From: Caenorhabditis remanei | Lineage: Eukaryota > Nematoda > Chromadorea > Rhabditida > Rhabditidae | DNA: 64,000 nt | Direction of reading: 5' to 3' | NCBI RefSeq assembly: GCF_010183535.1 | Contig: NC_071331.1 | Location: 22,754,001-22,818,000, forward strand | Part shown: positions 10,682 through 21,051 of the stretch, one piece after another | How positions within the stretch are numbered: position 1 is the first letter of the stretch | Layout: each line of letters opens with the position of its first letter | Translations under genes and position numbers: made by a program | Notes under the pieces: model-generated | Database searches by the model: none | Told to the model about the DNA's origin: nothing | The model's input: the letters and a program-made list of their open reading frames with translations, nothing else

Positions 10682-11070
10682 GTGTTGCCAAGTCTAGCAC
10701 GAGCCTCCCACAAGTGTCCCGTAAAAGCAGGCCAAGACTTGTGGGACGCTTGTGGGAGACTGGTGTGAGGCTTGGTGAAAGCGCGGTCCAGGCTCTGGAA
10801 TAGCTTCTTATTGATTTTCTCCTGTTTTGCTTAAATGTAATTCATTAGAACTCATAAATTTATTAGATTGAAAAAAGATGGGTTAAAACAGAAAATAAAA
10901 TAAATTTAAATAAGTGACTGCCAAAGAGAAAATCAATATCCAACATTAAGCCAATACTTGGTGACCCTCTATCATTGGCTCTGATCACCCAAAGTTGGGC
11001 CAAGACTGGTGGAAGGTTTCGCCTAGACTTGTACAGCCGCAGAGTTTGGCCTAGACTTGGCGACATTTGT
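10682..11070. repeat. Possible MITE with GCCAAGTCTAG ends
   Basis: The left end reads GTTGCCAAGTCTAGCACGAG and the right end, read in reverse complement, GTCGCCAAGTCTAGGCC. Internal phrases (GGCCAAGACTTGTGGG, GGCCTAGACTTGGCG) repeat the theme on both strands. No coding frame and no clear target duplication. It separates the 3' flank of one F-box gene from a solo F-box exon. Confidence 0.4.
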
Positions 11071-11086
11071 CGAGTTGTTTCTCCAG

Positions 11087-11162
11087 CTGTCTCAATGTCG
11101 ATTGATCTCAGAATCTTCATCAAAACGATGATCGGAAATTTGAGAATCGGAAGAGCTGGCAT
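11087..11162 (-). pseudogene. Solo F-box exon 1
   Basis: On the minus strand the usual first exon (MPALPILKFPIIVLMKILRS, then IDIET) stops one base short of its normal donor: GAGACAG runs into CTGGAG instead of GAGACAGTGTAAG. No exon 2 follows. The 5' block upstream (11163-11290) is well kept. An orphan exon with its promoter-side flank. Confidence 0.75.
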
Positions 11163-11284
11163 CTGGAAAAGCGGAGTTACCGAGAATGAGCGAGTGAGTG
11201 AACGGACAGCAAATACTGAGAAAATCAATATGTGCACAAGCCCCTCTGTTAGTGGCAAGGGTCTCCTGAGGGGGATGGAGAATG

Positions 11285-11500
11285 ATGGAGAATGAGTGAG
11301 TTGCCTTCTGGGAAAATAGGTTTCCCGAAGGAGGGTTCTGGAGAACAACGTCTCCTGCAGGTTCGCCACAAACAAAAAGTCTACAATATTCTATGTTTGT
11401 GTCGGGGGCATGCAGGGGGTCGTCTGTTCTCCTGTACCCTTCCCTCCGAGACCAGAAAATGGCTTTTGCCAGAAGGCAACCTGTGCGCATCAAGAGAAGG
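11285..11500. repeat. P3 palindrome (GCCTTCTGG...CCAGAAGGC)
   Basis: Arms GTTGCCTTCTGGGAAAA and TTTTGCCAGAAGGCAACCTG face each other around CCGACACAAACAGAGAATC-like and GTGTCGGGGGCATGCAGG inner arms. Full or partial copies occur beside many of the F-box genes (for example 8.96, 12.06, 13.67, 16.74, 18.35, 19.33, 24.99 and 60.65 kb). Confidence 0.65.
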
Positions 11501-11717
11501 CACTGACACCTTGGATTATCTTGTTAGTCGTCCTTGTATTTAATGCAATGAAAATGAACGGAGTATAGGCTAAGCGGAGAGGAACTGGGAGGAAAAGGCG
11601 GAAGGCGGGCTTTGATCCGAAAGAAGATTTCCAACAAAAAATGATTTATTGATAGCATGAAAAAGCAAATTAGACAAATCCCCCGCCATGCGGACACAAT
11701 TGAGGTATTAACAGTTA
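11501..11717. other. Spacer, degraded F-box 3' flank
   Basis: Holds the reverse complement of the shared F-box 3' flank, including TTTATTGATAGCAT (AATAAA on the minus strand at about 11644-11649) and CCCCCGCCATGCGG. No independent gene seen. Confidence 0.5.
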
Positions 11718-11858
11718 TTAGTATTCATTTCCCTCTGAGTCCGGCCAGACACCAAAATGAACAACGGCGAATCTCTGATCATATTGAAAAGAAGCGACGA
11801 CACCATCATTCCGGGTAATGAGACGATCACTGAAGGTGATGGGAGGTACAATATTTGA
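11718..11858 (-). pseudogene. Solo F-box gene last exon
   Basis: Minus strand: the usual last exon from SNIVPPITFSDRLITRNDG to GVWPDSEGNEY and stop (11720-11718). The normal acceptor TTTTCAG is missing; the homology begins abruptly after CCCTCCCTC. The solo exon 1 lies on the wrong side (11087-11162) to belong to the same gene, so the two are separate remnants or a rearranged one. Confidence 0.75.
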
Positions 11859-12282
11859 GGGAGTAGAATGGGTAAGGGGGAAAGAGGAGATGACGGAGAA
11901 AAAGGGAGTGAGCAGACGCCTACAAGGGAAACAGCGTTAGTAGACGTGGAATAGGAAGAATCAACCTGTTGCGTAGAATATTCTGGTGTAAAGAGGCATA
12001 ATGGACAGAATATCGATTCTGACCTTAGTCAGAAATGAGATAATCCGAGAATCCCTCGCAGTAGGCACAGGTTGCCTTCTGGCGTAAACAATTATCTGCC
12101 CTCAGAAGGAAGGGTCTGATGAACCGAGCAGGCCCCCCGTCACAAACGGAGAGTCTATTGATTCTCTCTGTATTCTTATTCTCCATCATCACCCATATTT
12201 CCTCTCCAACCGTCAGAGCTCTGTCTGATTGACCCACCGTCATTTCTTCTCTATCCATACACCTCCAACTCCTTTTTTCCAG
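11859..12282 (+). promoter_or_regulatory. Divergent F-box 5' block
   Basis: Contains GATATTCTGTCCATTATGCC and CACCAGAATATTCTACGC inverted relative to the usual arrangement (about 11978-12020), P3 pieces around 12070-12145, and ends CTTTTTTCCAG directly before the ATG at 12283. The last 100 bp differ from the other F-box promoters (CCACCGTCATTTCTTCTCTA) but resemble the block at 62.5 kb. Confidence 0.45.
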
Positions 12283-13364
12283 ATGCTCGCTCTTCCCATT
12301 CTCAAATTTCCAACCCTCGTTTTGAGGAAAATTCTCAAAACAATCAATATTGAGACAGTGTAAGTCACGATTTCCTCATTTCCTCATTGAATTCTTCCAC
12401 ATTTTGCAGAATCCCCATCTCATTATGCTCTCGTAAAATGTATCACCTCGTTAAGAATTTTCGAGATAAATCAGTTAAACTCAGAATCAATATTTACGGA
12501 GAAAGTTCGAGTGTAGGGATAGTGACACCGGACAATCACTATCATGGAGTTAAAGTGGTAGTTGAAAGAAAATCTAGAAATCTTGAATCAGTGAATATCA
12601 ATGGTCACCTGGTAGCAATGCATCGTTCGCAATGGCACAACGGCTGGGTAACCTATTGGGATGATGAAGTGAAAGGAATTCAATCAGTAATCGAGTATCT
12701 ATCGGATCTTTTTGGGATTAAAAAAGTGGCTACAGTTACAGTAACCCCATATTCATTTAAGTTGCTGGATGTTATCAAAGAGAGACAAGGGAATGATTAT
12801 GAACTCGGTATATACCTATCATAAATTAAGTATGAAACAATCTCGTTTCATTTTGGAAAATCACCCTGCAAAAGTATTGAGAATCAGTGGATTGCCTCCC
12901 TACTTTAAAATCGGGAAATACCTTCAAACTGTCGACTCACTATTTGTTGGCTCGAAAATATCGATTACTCTCGACGATCTACTTAACATGAACTGTTTGG
13001 AGCTATTTTTATTGGAAAATTGTTTCACTGGAGCTGAAATCAAGCGACTCCTCCAGCATTGGGCTATCGGAGGGTTCAAACGACTCAAATACTTTCAATT
13101 GGATGTTGAAGACTTTAATATGGAAGACGTACTTGGAGAGTTGACTCACACTCGGATGACGGAGAAGAGAGAGTATAAGTAAGTCTGAAAACTATCTCAG
13201 AGAAACAGAAAAACATTTTCAGATGTAACATTGGACGTTCGGTCTCTTTCAGTGATCGTCTCATCACCCGGAATGATGGTGTCGTCGCTTCTTTTCAATA
13301 TGTCCAACAATACAGAAGAGTTGAATTTGGTGTCTGGCCGGATTCGGAGGGAAATGAATACTAA
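12283..13364 (+). pseudogene. F-box/FBA_2 gene with frameshift
   Basis: Exons 12283-12359, 12410-13178 and 13223-13364 have correct splice signals, but their sum (988 nt) is one more than a multiple of three. The break lies near 12805-12830: after KERQGNDYEL the frame runs into GIYLS and a stop at 12822-12824, while the next frame carries on with MKQSRFILENHPAK. Relative to the copies at 9.3 and 25.1 kb there are four extra bases here. F-box start MLALPILKFPTLVLRKILKT, FBA_2 and the GVWPDSEGNEY tail are otherwise intact. The first frame alone would give a protein of about 170 residues with the F-box and little FBA_2. Confidence 0.85.
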
Positions 13365-14135
13365 TAATTGTATGTTTTTACTGCACATTCTCTTAAATGT
13401 TAGTATCTCAATTGTGTCCGCATGGCGGGGGATTTGTCTAATTTGCTTTTTCATGCTATCAATAAACCAATTTTTGTTGGGAATCTTCTTTCGGATCAAA
13501 GCCCGCCTTCCGCCTTCCGTTTTCCGCCCAGATTCCTACCCTAAAAACAGTTTTGAAATGAACCTAACCTTTTGCCTATACTCCTTTCATTTTCATTGCA
13601 TTCACTGCAGAATGGACGACTAACAAGAATATTTGTCGACTCTGCAGATTAGATAATCCGAGGTGTCAACGCCTTCTGGCAAAAACTATTATTTTCTGCC
13701 CTCAGAAAAAAGGGTCTGGAGAACAACGTCCTTTGCAGGCCCCCCGACACAAACAGAGAATCTTGTAGACACTTTGCTTGTGTCGGGGAGCCTGCAGGGG
13801 TCGTCCGTTCTCGAGACCTATGTTATGTGACGAGAAAACTGTTTTTGCCAGAAGGCAACCTGGGCTCCCATTATCTCATCTGTGAGGTCTGAATCGATAT
13901 TCTGTCCATTCTGCCTCTTCACACCAGAATATTCTAGACTACTGCAGGTTTTCTCTACGCAAACACTCATCCGATCTCTATTGTAACCGCCTATTCGCTC
14001 ACTCATTCTCCATCATTCTCCTTCCCCCCTCAGGAGGCCCTTGCCACTAACAGAGGGTCTTGTGCACATATTGATTTTCTTAATATTCACTGTCCGTTCA
14101 CTTATTCGCCCATTCTCGATCACTCACTTTTCCAG
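13365..14135. repeat. 3' flank, P3 palindrome and F-box 5' block
   Basis: 13365-13600 matches 10390-10620 (3' UTR and beyond; AATAAA at about 13460). 13660-13866 is the best P3 palindrome: GCCTTCTGGCAAAAACT and GTTTTTGCCAGAAGGCAACC arms. 13870-14135 is the conserved F-box 5' block ending CACTTTTCCAG before the next ATG. Confidence 0.65.
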
Positions 14136-15231
14136 ATGCCAGGTCTTCCGATTCTGAAACTCCCGATCATTGTTTTGATGAGGATTCTGAAAACAATCGA
14201 TATTGACACAGTGTAAGTTGAGATTCCCTTCCGTATCCAATCCAATTCTTCCATATTTTGTAGATTCCCCATCTCATTATGCTCCCGTAAAATGTATCAC
14301 CTCGTTAAGAACTTTCGAGATAAAACAGTTAAACTCAAAATCAAAATTTACGGAGCAAGTTCGAGTGTAAGGGTAATGACACCAAACAATTACTACCACG
14401 AAGTTTACTTGATGTCTAGAGAAAAAGAAAAGTCTGGAAATCTCGAACGAGTGAATATCAATGGTCACCTGGTACCCATTGATCGTTCTAGAAATCAGTG
14501 TGACTGGGAAACCTATTGGGATGATGAGATGGAGGGACTACAATCAGTAATGGAGTATCTATTGGATCTTTTTGGAATTAAGAAAGTTACTACAATTTTA
14601 GTAACCCCGAATACAATGAGAGTCCTGAATGTGCTTAAAGAGCGACAAGGGAATGATTATGAACTCTATCTATCCCATCGATTAAGTGAAAAAGAATCTC
14701 ATTTCCTTTTGGAGAATTACCCTGCAAAAATATTAAGAATCAGTGGATTACCGGACAACTTTCCAATCGGAAAATACCTTCAAACTGTCGACACACTATG
14801 TGTTGGCACTAAAGTATCGATTACTCTCGACGATCTACTTAACATGAACTGTGTGGATCTATTATTATCGAAAAATCGTTTCACTAGCACTGAAATCAAG
14901 CGACTTCTCCAGCATTGGGCTATCGGAGGGTTCAAACGACTCAAATACTTGGAATTGGATGTTGAAGACTTGAATATAGAAGACGTACTTGGAGAGTTGA
15001 CTCACACTCGGATGACGGAAAAGAGAGAGTATGAGTATGTTTGAAATGTATTTTAGAGAAAAACGAACATTTATGATTTTCAGGTCAAAGAGTGTACTTT
15101 CCACCTCTTTCAGTGATCGAGATCATCTCATTACCCGGAATAATGGTGTCGTCGCTTCTTTTCAATATAACCAACAATTCAGAAGAGTTCATTTTGGTGT
15201 CTGGCCGGATTCGGAGGGAAATGAATACTAA
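14136..15231 (+). CDS. F-box/FBA_2 protein, LFGIKKV subgroup, copy B
   Basis: Exons 14136-14212, 14264-15034 and 15084-15231 (77+771+148 nt), 331 codons plus stop, the same layout as copy A at 9293. Exon 1 is identical in protein; exon 2 differs at three residues (L to V in MRVLNVL, K to N in LLENYPAK, K to E at the splice junction); the last exon differs at eight of 48. AATAAA at 15330-15335. A truncated LINE lies just downstream. Role as for the others: probable SCF adaptor of unknown target. Confidence 0.9.
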
Positions 15232-15429
15232 TAACTGTCTGTTTTTACACTGCACACTCGCCTTAATTTTGATATCTCAATTGGGTTCGCATGGCGGGGA
15301 ATTTGTCTAAGTTGCTTTACAATGCTATCAATAAACCAATTTTTGTTGAAAATTTTGTTTCGGATCAAAAGTCCTTTTTTATGCCTTCCGTTTTCCGCCC
15401 AGATTCTTCCCCCAAAAAAAAACTGTTAC

Positions 15430-16350
15430 ATATGTGCAGCTAGTAAGGAGCAGGAAACATTAGAACCGGGTGATTGAGGTATCAAGTAAAATAATAAACT
15501 GGGAGGGGTAAAGAAAAGAATTAACATTGTTGGTAATAGCGTTCCAATATGGAATAAAAAAGGAGAAGAAATTATCAGATAGGGGAGAGAGATAAATAAG
15601 AGCCATGGGTCTTCTAGGAGAGTCTGACACTCTGACAAAGGTATTAAGAAAGAGAAAGTGAGATACGCCAGCAATGAATCTGTAAAGTAGAAGCAATTGT
15701 GCTTTGAGTCTACGGTGCCTAATGGAGTGCATTGAGAGGAGTTCCAAGCGATGCGAGTAGGAAGAAAAAGAGATGGGAGGTTTTTGGAGGGTTTTTCTAG
15801 AGCATACTCTGAGGGTGGATTCCAGAAGTCGGGAGAGACAAGATGAGAGAGAAAAGCAGAAGATAGTAGAACAATGTTCAAGGATAGGAAGAACATACGT
15901 TTTGAATAGGAATGAGTAGAAAGCAGGGTTGTTAGACTTGAAGGATTTTGATATCTGGGAGGAACGTAGTCGGCCTAAAGCCACGGTTCGAAGAATGTGA
16001 GTACGGAACTTGAGATCAAGTTCAACTAGTAGGCCAAGATCACGAACTGAGTTGGAGTCAGGAATGGGAGAACCCGCAATAAGAAACTACTGATGCAAAT
16101 TGAGCGAGCCTAAGCGAAGCAGACCAGTTTTGGAATGGGCAAGAGGAAGGAAATTGGATTCAGCCCAGTTGGAGACCAAATCAATGCCAGTTTGAAGACT
16201 AGAAGAGAGGTGAGAGTAGATCTTAATATCATCAGCATAAGCAGCCACATGCAGGTGAGGAGTATCATTCAAACTGAGTAACAAATCATTAATGAACAGG
16301 ATAAAGAGTAAAGGGCCCGAAACGGATCCTTGGGGAACCCCCGAGGAAAA
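15430..16350 (-). mobile_element. 5'-truncated, broken LINE fragment
   Basis: On the minus strand, from about 16350, SGVPQGSVSGPLLFILFIND leads into YADDIKIYSHLSSSLQTGID, reverse-transcriptase motifs with the catalytic A/Y-DD. After a break near 15985-16087, a frame with YVLPILEHCSTIFCFS, LRHRRLK-like and RRPMALIYL continues to a stop at 15460. It matches the same part of the longer LINE at 21.3-24.2 kb but is clearly diverged. Only the 3' half of the polymerase ORF remains. Confidence 0.82.
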
Positions 16351-16890
16351 GTTTTTAATAAATCTGTTTTCAATCGAAAACGATTGTAATCATTGTATCC
16401 CTGACACTGAGAGCTTTGAAATGAGCCCCACATCTCGTACAACTTTGACTTTTCAAGTATTGGCGGTTGTGTGTTTAAGCTAGGAATGGACGGAATATAG
16501 TCAAAATAGAGCTCATTTTGAAGGTTGTAGGCTCAGAATTATAAATATAACACTTATGAACCAGCAACTGGGTTGAAAAGGGGTCGTTAAATGTTTCTTG
16601 CCAGAAGGTTATCAGAGCGGAGACTGACACCTCGGATTATCTCATCTGTGGGCAAGCAGGGACGGAGAATAATAACAATTTTTATCAATTCTGAACACAA
16701 CTGAAGTAGTCTGAGGTACCAGCCTCCTCATAGTGCGCACAGGTTGTCTTCTGGCAAAAACAGTTTTCTCGCCACAGAGCATAGGTCTGGAGAACGGACG
16801 ACCCCTGCAGGCCCCCCGACACAATCAGAGTCTTGTAGGGATTCTGATTTTCTCAGTATTCGCTTTTTCTCTGTCACTCCTTTTTGCAGA
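16351..16890. repeat. Degenerate P2 repeat and P3 piece
   Basis: 16405-16545 is a decayed P2 palindrome (AGCTTTGAAATGAGCCCCAC to AAAATAGAGCTCATTTTGAA). 16600-16850 holds fragments of the F-box 5' flank and P3 (GGTTGTCTTCTGGCAAAAAC, CTGCAGGCCCCCCGACACAA). No gene. Confidence 0.6.
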
Positions 16891-16937
16891 TCCCAGCTCT
16901 TCCGATTCTCAATCTCCCAATCCTAGTACCTTGATGT
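16891..16937 (+). pseudogene. Solo F-box exon 1 with lost ATG
   Basis: After TTTTTGCAG the expected ATGCCAGCTCTTCCG is ATCCCAGCTCTTCCG, so the start codon has become ATC. The exon match fades after about 40 bases (ILNLPILV, then a stop). No exon 2 follows. The small 5' block before it is shortened. Confidence 0.7.
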
Positions 16938-17081
16938 GGAACACCTTCCAGTAAAGATTTTCGAGAACTTTATTACAACACTTCCAAGAAAATTGACTGA
17001 TCTGCTATTGAGGTCTGAGAGTAGAATGGAAATAGAAATATCGTCTTTCAAAAATAGAGTGTGCAGTAAAACAGACAATTA

Positions 17082-18180
17082 TTAGTATTCATTTCCCTCC
17101 GAATCCGGCCAGACACCAAATTGAACTCTTCTGTATTGTTTGTCATATTGAAAAGAAGCGACGACACCATCATTCCGGGTAATGAGATGATCTCGATCAT
17201 TGAAAGTGGTGGAAAGTACACTCTTTGACCTGAAAATCATAAAAGCTTGTTTTTCTCTAAAATACATTTCAAACATACTTATACTCTCTCTTTTCCGTCA
17301 TCCGAGTGTGAGTCAACTCTCCAAATACGTCTTCTATATTCAAGTCTGAAACCCATAAACTGAGATACTTGAGTCGAGGGAACCCTCCGATAGCCCAATG
17401 CTGAAGGATCCGTTTGATTTCAGTGCTAGTGAAACGATTTTTCGATAATAATAGATCCACACAGTTCATGTTAAGTAGATCGTCGAGAGTGATCGATACT
17501 TTTGAGCCAACACATAGTGTGTCGATAGTTTGAAGGTATTTTCCGATTGGAAAGTTGTCCGGTAATCCCGCTATTCTTAATATTTTTGCAGGGTAATTCT
17601 CCAAAAGGAAATGAGATTCTTTTTCACTTAATCCATTGCATTGATTTATAATGAGTTCATAATCATTCCCCTGTCTCTCCTTAAGCACATTTAGGAATTT
17701 CATTGTATCCGGGGATACAAAAATTGTAGTAACTTTCTTAATTTCAAAAAGATCCGATAGATACTCCATTACTGATTGTAGTCCCTTCATCTTATCATCC
17801 CAATAGGTTTCCCAGACATGGTGGTGTTTTCTAGAACGATCAATGGGTACCAGGTGATCACTGATATTCACTCGTTCGAGATTTCCAGACTTTTCTTTTT
17901 CTATAGACATCACGTAAACGCCGTGGTAGTAATTGTTCACTACCTCTACTCTCGAATCTTCCCCGTCAATTCTGAGTTTGAGTGGAATTGTTTTATCTCG
18001 AAAGTTTTTAACGAGGTGATACATTTTACGAGAGCATAATGAGATGGGGAATCTGCAAAATATGGAAGAATTGGATTGGATAAGGAAGGGAATCTTAACT
18101 TACACTGTGTCAATATCGATTGTTCTCAGAATTTTCATCAAAACGATGATCGGAAGTTTAAGAATCGGAAGAGCTGGCAT
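17082..18180 (-). CDS. F-box/FBA_2 protein, LFGIKKV subgroup (LFEIKKV)
   Basis: Exons 18180-18104, 18052-17279 and 17229-17082 (77+774+148 nt), 332 codons plus stop. F-box from MPALPILKLPIIVLMKILRT through FPISLCSRKMYHLVKNF; FBA_2 has TYWDDKMKGLQSVMEYL, KERQGNDYELIINQ, ITLDDLLNMNC and RILQHWAIGGFPRLKYL; tail GVWPDSEGNEY. All splice phases agree. No AATAAA is seen in the first 80 bp after the stop, unlike the sister genes. The 5' block on its upstream side (18181-18350) is shared. Probable SCF adaptor. Confidence 0.88.
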
Positions 18181-18477
18181 CTAGAGAGATGAGTGATCGA
18201 GAATGGGCGAATGAGTGAACGGACAGTGAATACTGAGAAAATCAATATGTGCACAAGATCCTCTGTTAGTGACAAGGGCCTCTTGAGGGCCCAAGGAAAA
18301 TGGTGGAGAAAGAGTGAGTGAATAGGCGGATACAAAAGATTCCCGTAGCCCAGGTTGCCTTCTAGGAAAATAGGTTTTGTGGTCTCACTATCAGGAGGAA
18401 GGGTCTGCAGGCTTGATTCTCTCTGTATTCACTGTCCGTTTACGCATTCGCTCATTCTCGATCACTCATCTCTCCAG

Positions 18478-18667
18478 ATGCCAGCTCTTCCGATTCTCAA
18501 ACTTCCGATCATTGTTTTGATGAGGATTCTGAAAACAATCGATATTGACACAGTGTAAGTTAAGATTCCCTTCCATATCCAATCCAATTCTTCCATATTT
18601 TGTAGAATCCTCATTTCATTATGCTCTCGTAAAATGTATCACCTCGTTAAGAACTTTCGAGATAAAA
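18478..18667 (+). pseudogene. F-box 5' fragment, cut at an inverted junction
   Basis: A normal exon 1 (18478-18554; MPALPILKLPIIVLMRILKT), intron and the first 62 nt of exon 2 (from 18606; SLCSRKMYHLVKNFRDK) end at 18667. The next bases are the reverse complement of another F-box copy. The piece has lost the whole FBA_2 domain and last exon. Confidence 0.85.
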
Positions 18668-19239
18668 TATGAAATGACAGACTTCCTCTTCTTCGCCTAT
18701 GTCTCCAATAACCAAATGATAGTTATCCCCTTGTCTCTTCTCAATATAACTTAACAACCAGAGGGTGTTCCGGGACACGACGACTTCCGGTGCACATTTG
18801 TATTCTAATAACTCCGACAGGTACTCATAAACCGTTGGAATCCCTTGAATCTCATCATTCCAATAAGTGTTCCAGTCGCCTTCCTCTTTTGCACGATCGA
18901 TAGGTACCAGGCGACCATTGATATTCACTGATTTAGCAGTTTTAGACTTTTTAGCCATTGGAGATACGCACACGATGAAGCCATAATTCGTTGTCCCCAC
19001 TGTTATATGTGAACCTTCTTCTCCATCTACTGTAAAGTATAGGGGCCCTGTCTTGTCTCTAAAATTCTTAACGAGGTGAAACATTTTACGGGAACATAAT
19101 GAGATGGGGTATCTGCAAAATATGGAAGAATTGGATAACGAATGAAGGGAATCTTAACTTACACTGTGTCAAAATCGATTGATCTCAGAATTTTCTTCAA
19201 AACGAGCATCGGGAGTTTAAGAATCGGAAGAGCTGGCAT
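18668..19239 (-). pseudogene. F-box/FBA_2 5' half, tail-to-tail with its neighbour
   Basis: Minus strand: exon 1 19239-19163 (MPALPILKLPMLVLKKILRS), exon 2 from 19112 (FHLVKNFRDKTGPLYF, TYWNDEIQGIPTVYEYL, CAPEVVVSRNTLWLLSYIEK) down to EEVCHFI. At about 18668 it meets the other fragment head-on and the frame then reads its antisense to a stop at 18647. The second half of FBA_2 and the last exon are missing. It is closest to the gene at 5875-6951. The promoter side is intact. Confidence 0.85.
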
Positions 19240-19661
19240 CTGGAAAAGCGGAGTTACCGAGAATGAGCGAATGAGTGAACGGACAGTGAATACTGTGAAA
19301 ATCAATAGACTCTCTGTTAGTGGCGAGGGCCTGCAGACCCTTCCTCCTGAGACCACAAAACCTATTTTCCTAGAAGGCAACCTGGGCTCTCCGGATTATC
19401 TCATATGTGAGGTCAGAATAGATATTCTGTCCATTCTCCCTCTTCACACCAGAATATTCTAGATTTCTGCAGGTTTTTCCCGCGCAAACACTCATCCGAT
19501 CTCTATTGTATCCGCCTATTCACTCACTCTTTCTCCATCATTCTCCTTCCCCCCTCAGGAGGCCCTTGCCACTAACAGAGGGTCTTGTGCACATATTGAT
19601 TTTCTCAGTATTTGCAGTCCGTTCACTCATTTGCCCATTCTCGGTAACTCCGCTTTTCCAG
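19240..19661. promoter_or_regulatory. Shared intergenic block between two divergent F-box starts
   Basis: Two 5' blocks lie back to back. The minus-oriented one (19240-19385) shows the empty site of the hAT-type MITE: one GTCTGCAG read on the minus strand at about 19331-19338. The plus-oriented one (19395-19661) has GATATTCTGTCCATTCTCCC, CCAGAATATTCTAG, GTGCACATATTGATTTTCTC and CGCTTTTCCAG before the ATG at 19662. Confidence 0.55.
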
Positions 19662-20751
19662 ATGCCAGCTCTTCCGATTCTTAAACTTCCGATCATCGTT
19701 TTGATGAAAATACTGAGAACAATCGATATTGACACAGTGTAAGTTAAGATTCCCTTCCGTATCCAATCCAATTCTTCCATATTTTGTAGAATCCTCATTT
19801 CATTATGCTCTCGTAAAATGTACCACCTCGTTAAAAACTTTCGAGATAAATCTGTTACCCCCAGAATCGAAATTTACGGGAGAGATTCGTATGTAAGGGT
19901 AGTGACACCGAACAATTACTTTTACGAAGTTGACGTGATGTCTAGAACAAGTGAAAAGTCTGGAACTCTCGAACGAATGAATATCAACGGTCATCTGGTA
20001 CCCATCGAGCGTTCTAGAAAACACCACCATGTCTGGGAAACCTATTGGGATGATAAAGTGGAAGGACTATACTCAGTAATGGAGTATATATCGGATCTAT
20101 TTGGGATTAAAAATGTGACTAAAATTACAGTATCCCTGGATACAATGAGACTCCTGGATGTGCTTAAGGAGAGACAAAGGAATGTTTTTGAACTTGCTAC
20201 ACGCTTTCGATTAAATGAAAAAGAATCTCATTTAATTTTGGATAATTACCCTGCAAAAATATTAAGAATCAGTGGATTACCGGACAACTTTCCAATCGGA
20301 AAATACCTTCAAACTGTCAACTCATTATGTGTTGCCTCGAAAGTATCGATCACTCTCGACGATCTACTTAACATGAACTGTGTGGATCTATTTTTATCGA
20401 GAAATCGTTTCACTGGCACTGAAATCGAGCGACTCCTCCAACACTGGGCTATCGGAGGGTTCAAACGACTCAAATACTTGGAATTGGATGTTGAAGACTT
20501 GAATATGGAAGACGTACTCGGAGAGTTAACTCACTCTCGAATGACAGAAAATAAAACATATAAGTAAGTTTGAAAAGTATTTTGGAGAAGGACTAACAAT
20601 TGTGTTTTTCAGGTCAAATATTGGATATTACAGTTTCAGTGATCGTCTCATTACCCGGAATGATGGTGTCGTCGCTTCTTTTCAATATGACCAACAATAC
20701 AGAAGAGTTCAATTTGCTGTCTGGCCAGATTCGGAGGGAAATGAATACTAA
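19662..20751 (+). CDS. F-box/FBA_2 protein, LFGIKNV variant
   Basis: Exons 19662-19738, 19790-20563 and 20613-20751 (77+774+139 nt), 329 codons plus stop. F-box MPALPILKLPIIVLMKILRT plus LISLCSRKMYHLVKNF; FBA_2 with TYWDDKVEGLYSVMEYI, LFGIKNVTKI, ITLDDLLNMNC, LLQHWAIGGFKRLKYL. Its exon 2 ends TENKTYK and its last exon is the 139-nt type (SNIGYYSFSDRL...AVWPDSEGNEY), like the truncated gene at 8.0 kb, so the 3' end may come from that subgroup by exchange. AATAAA at 20839-20844. Downstream lies a LINE. Probable SCF adaptor. Confidence 0.88.
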
Positions 20752-21051
20752 TAATTGTCTTTTACTGCACATTCTCTCAAGTGTTAATATTGTGTCCGCA
20801 TGGCGGGGGCTTTGTCTAATTTGCTTTACAATGCTATCAATAAACCATTTTTTGTTGACAATCTTATCTATCGCATCAAAAGGCCTTCCGCATTCCGCCC
20901 AGATTCCTCATCTGAAAACCGCTTTGAAATGAACCCCCACCTCTCATCTATACTCCTGTCGTGAAAATAATCTTCCATCTATATTTCCCCAACTGGGTCG
21001 GTCTTCCTCGAAGACACCTTCACTTATAAAAATTACATCGGTGAACCTATA

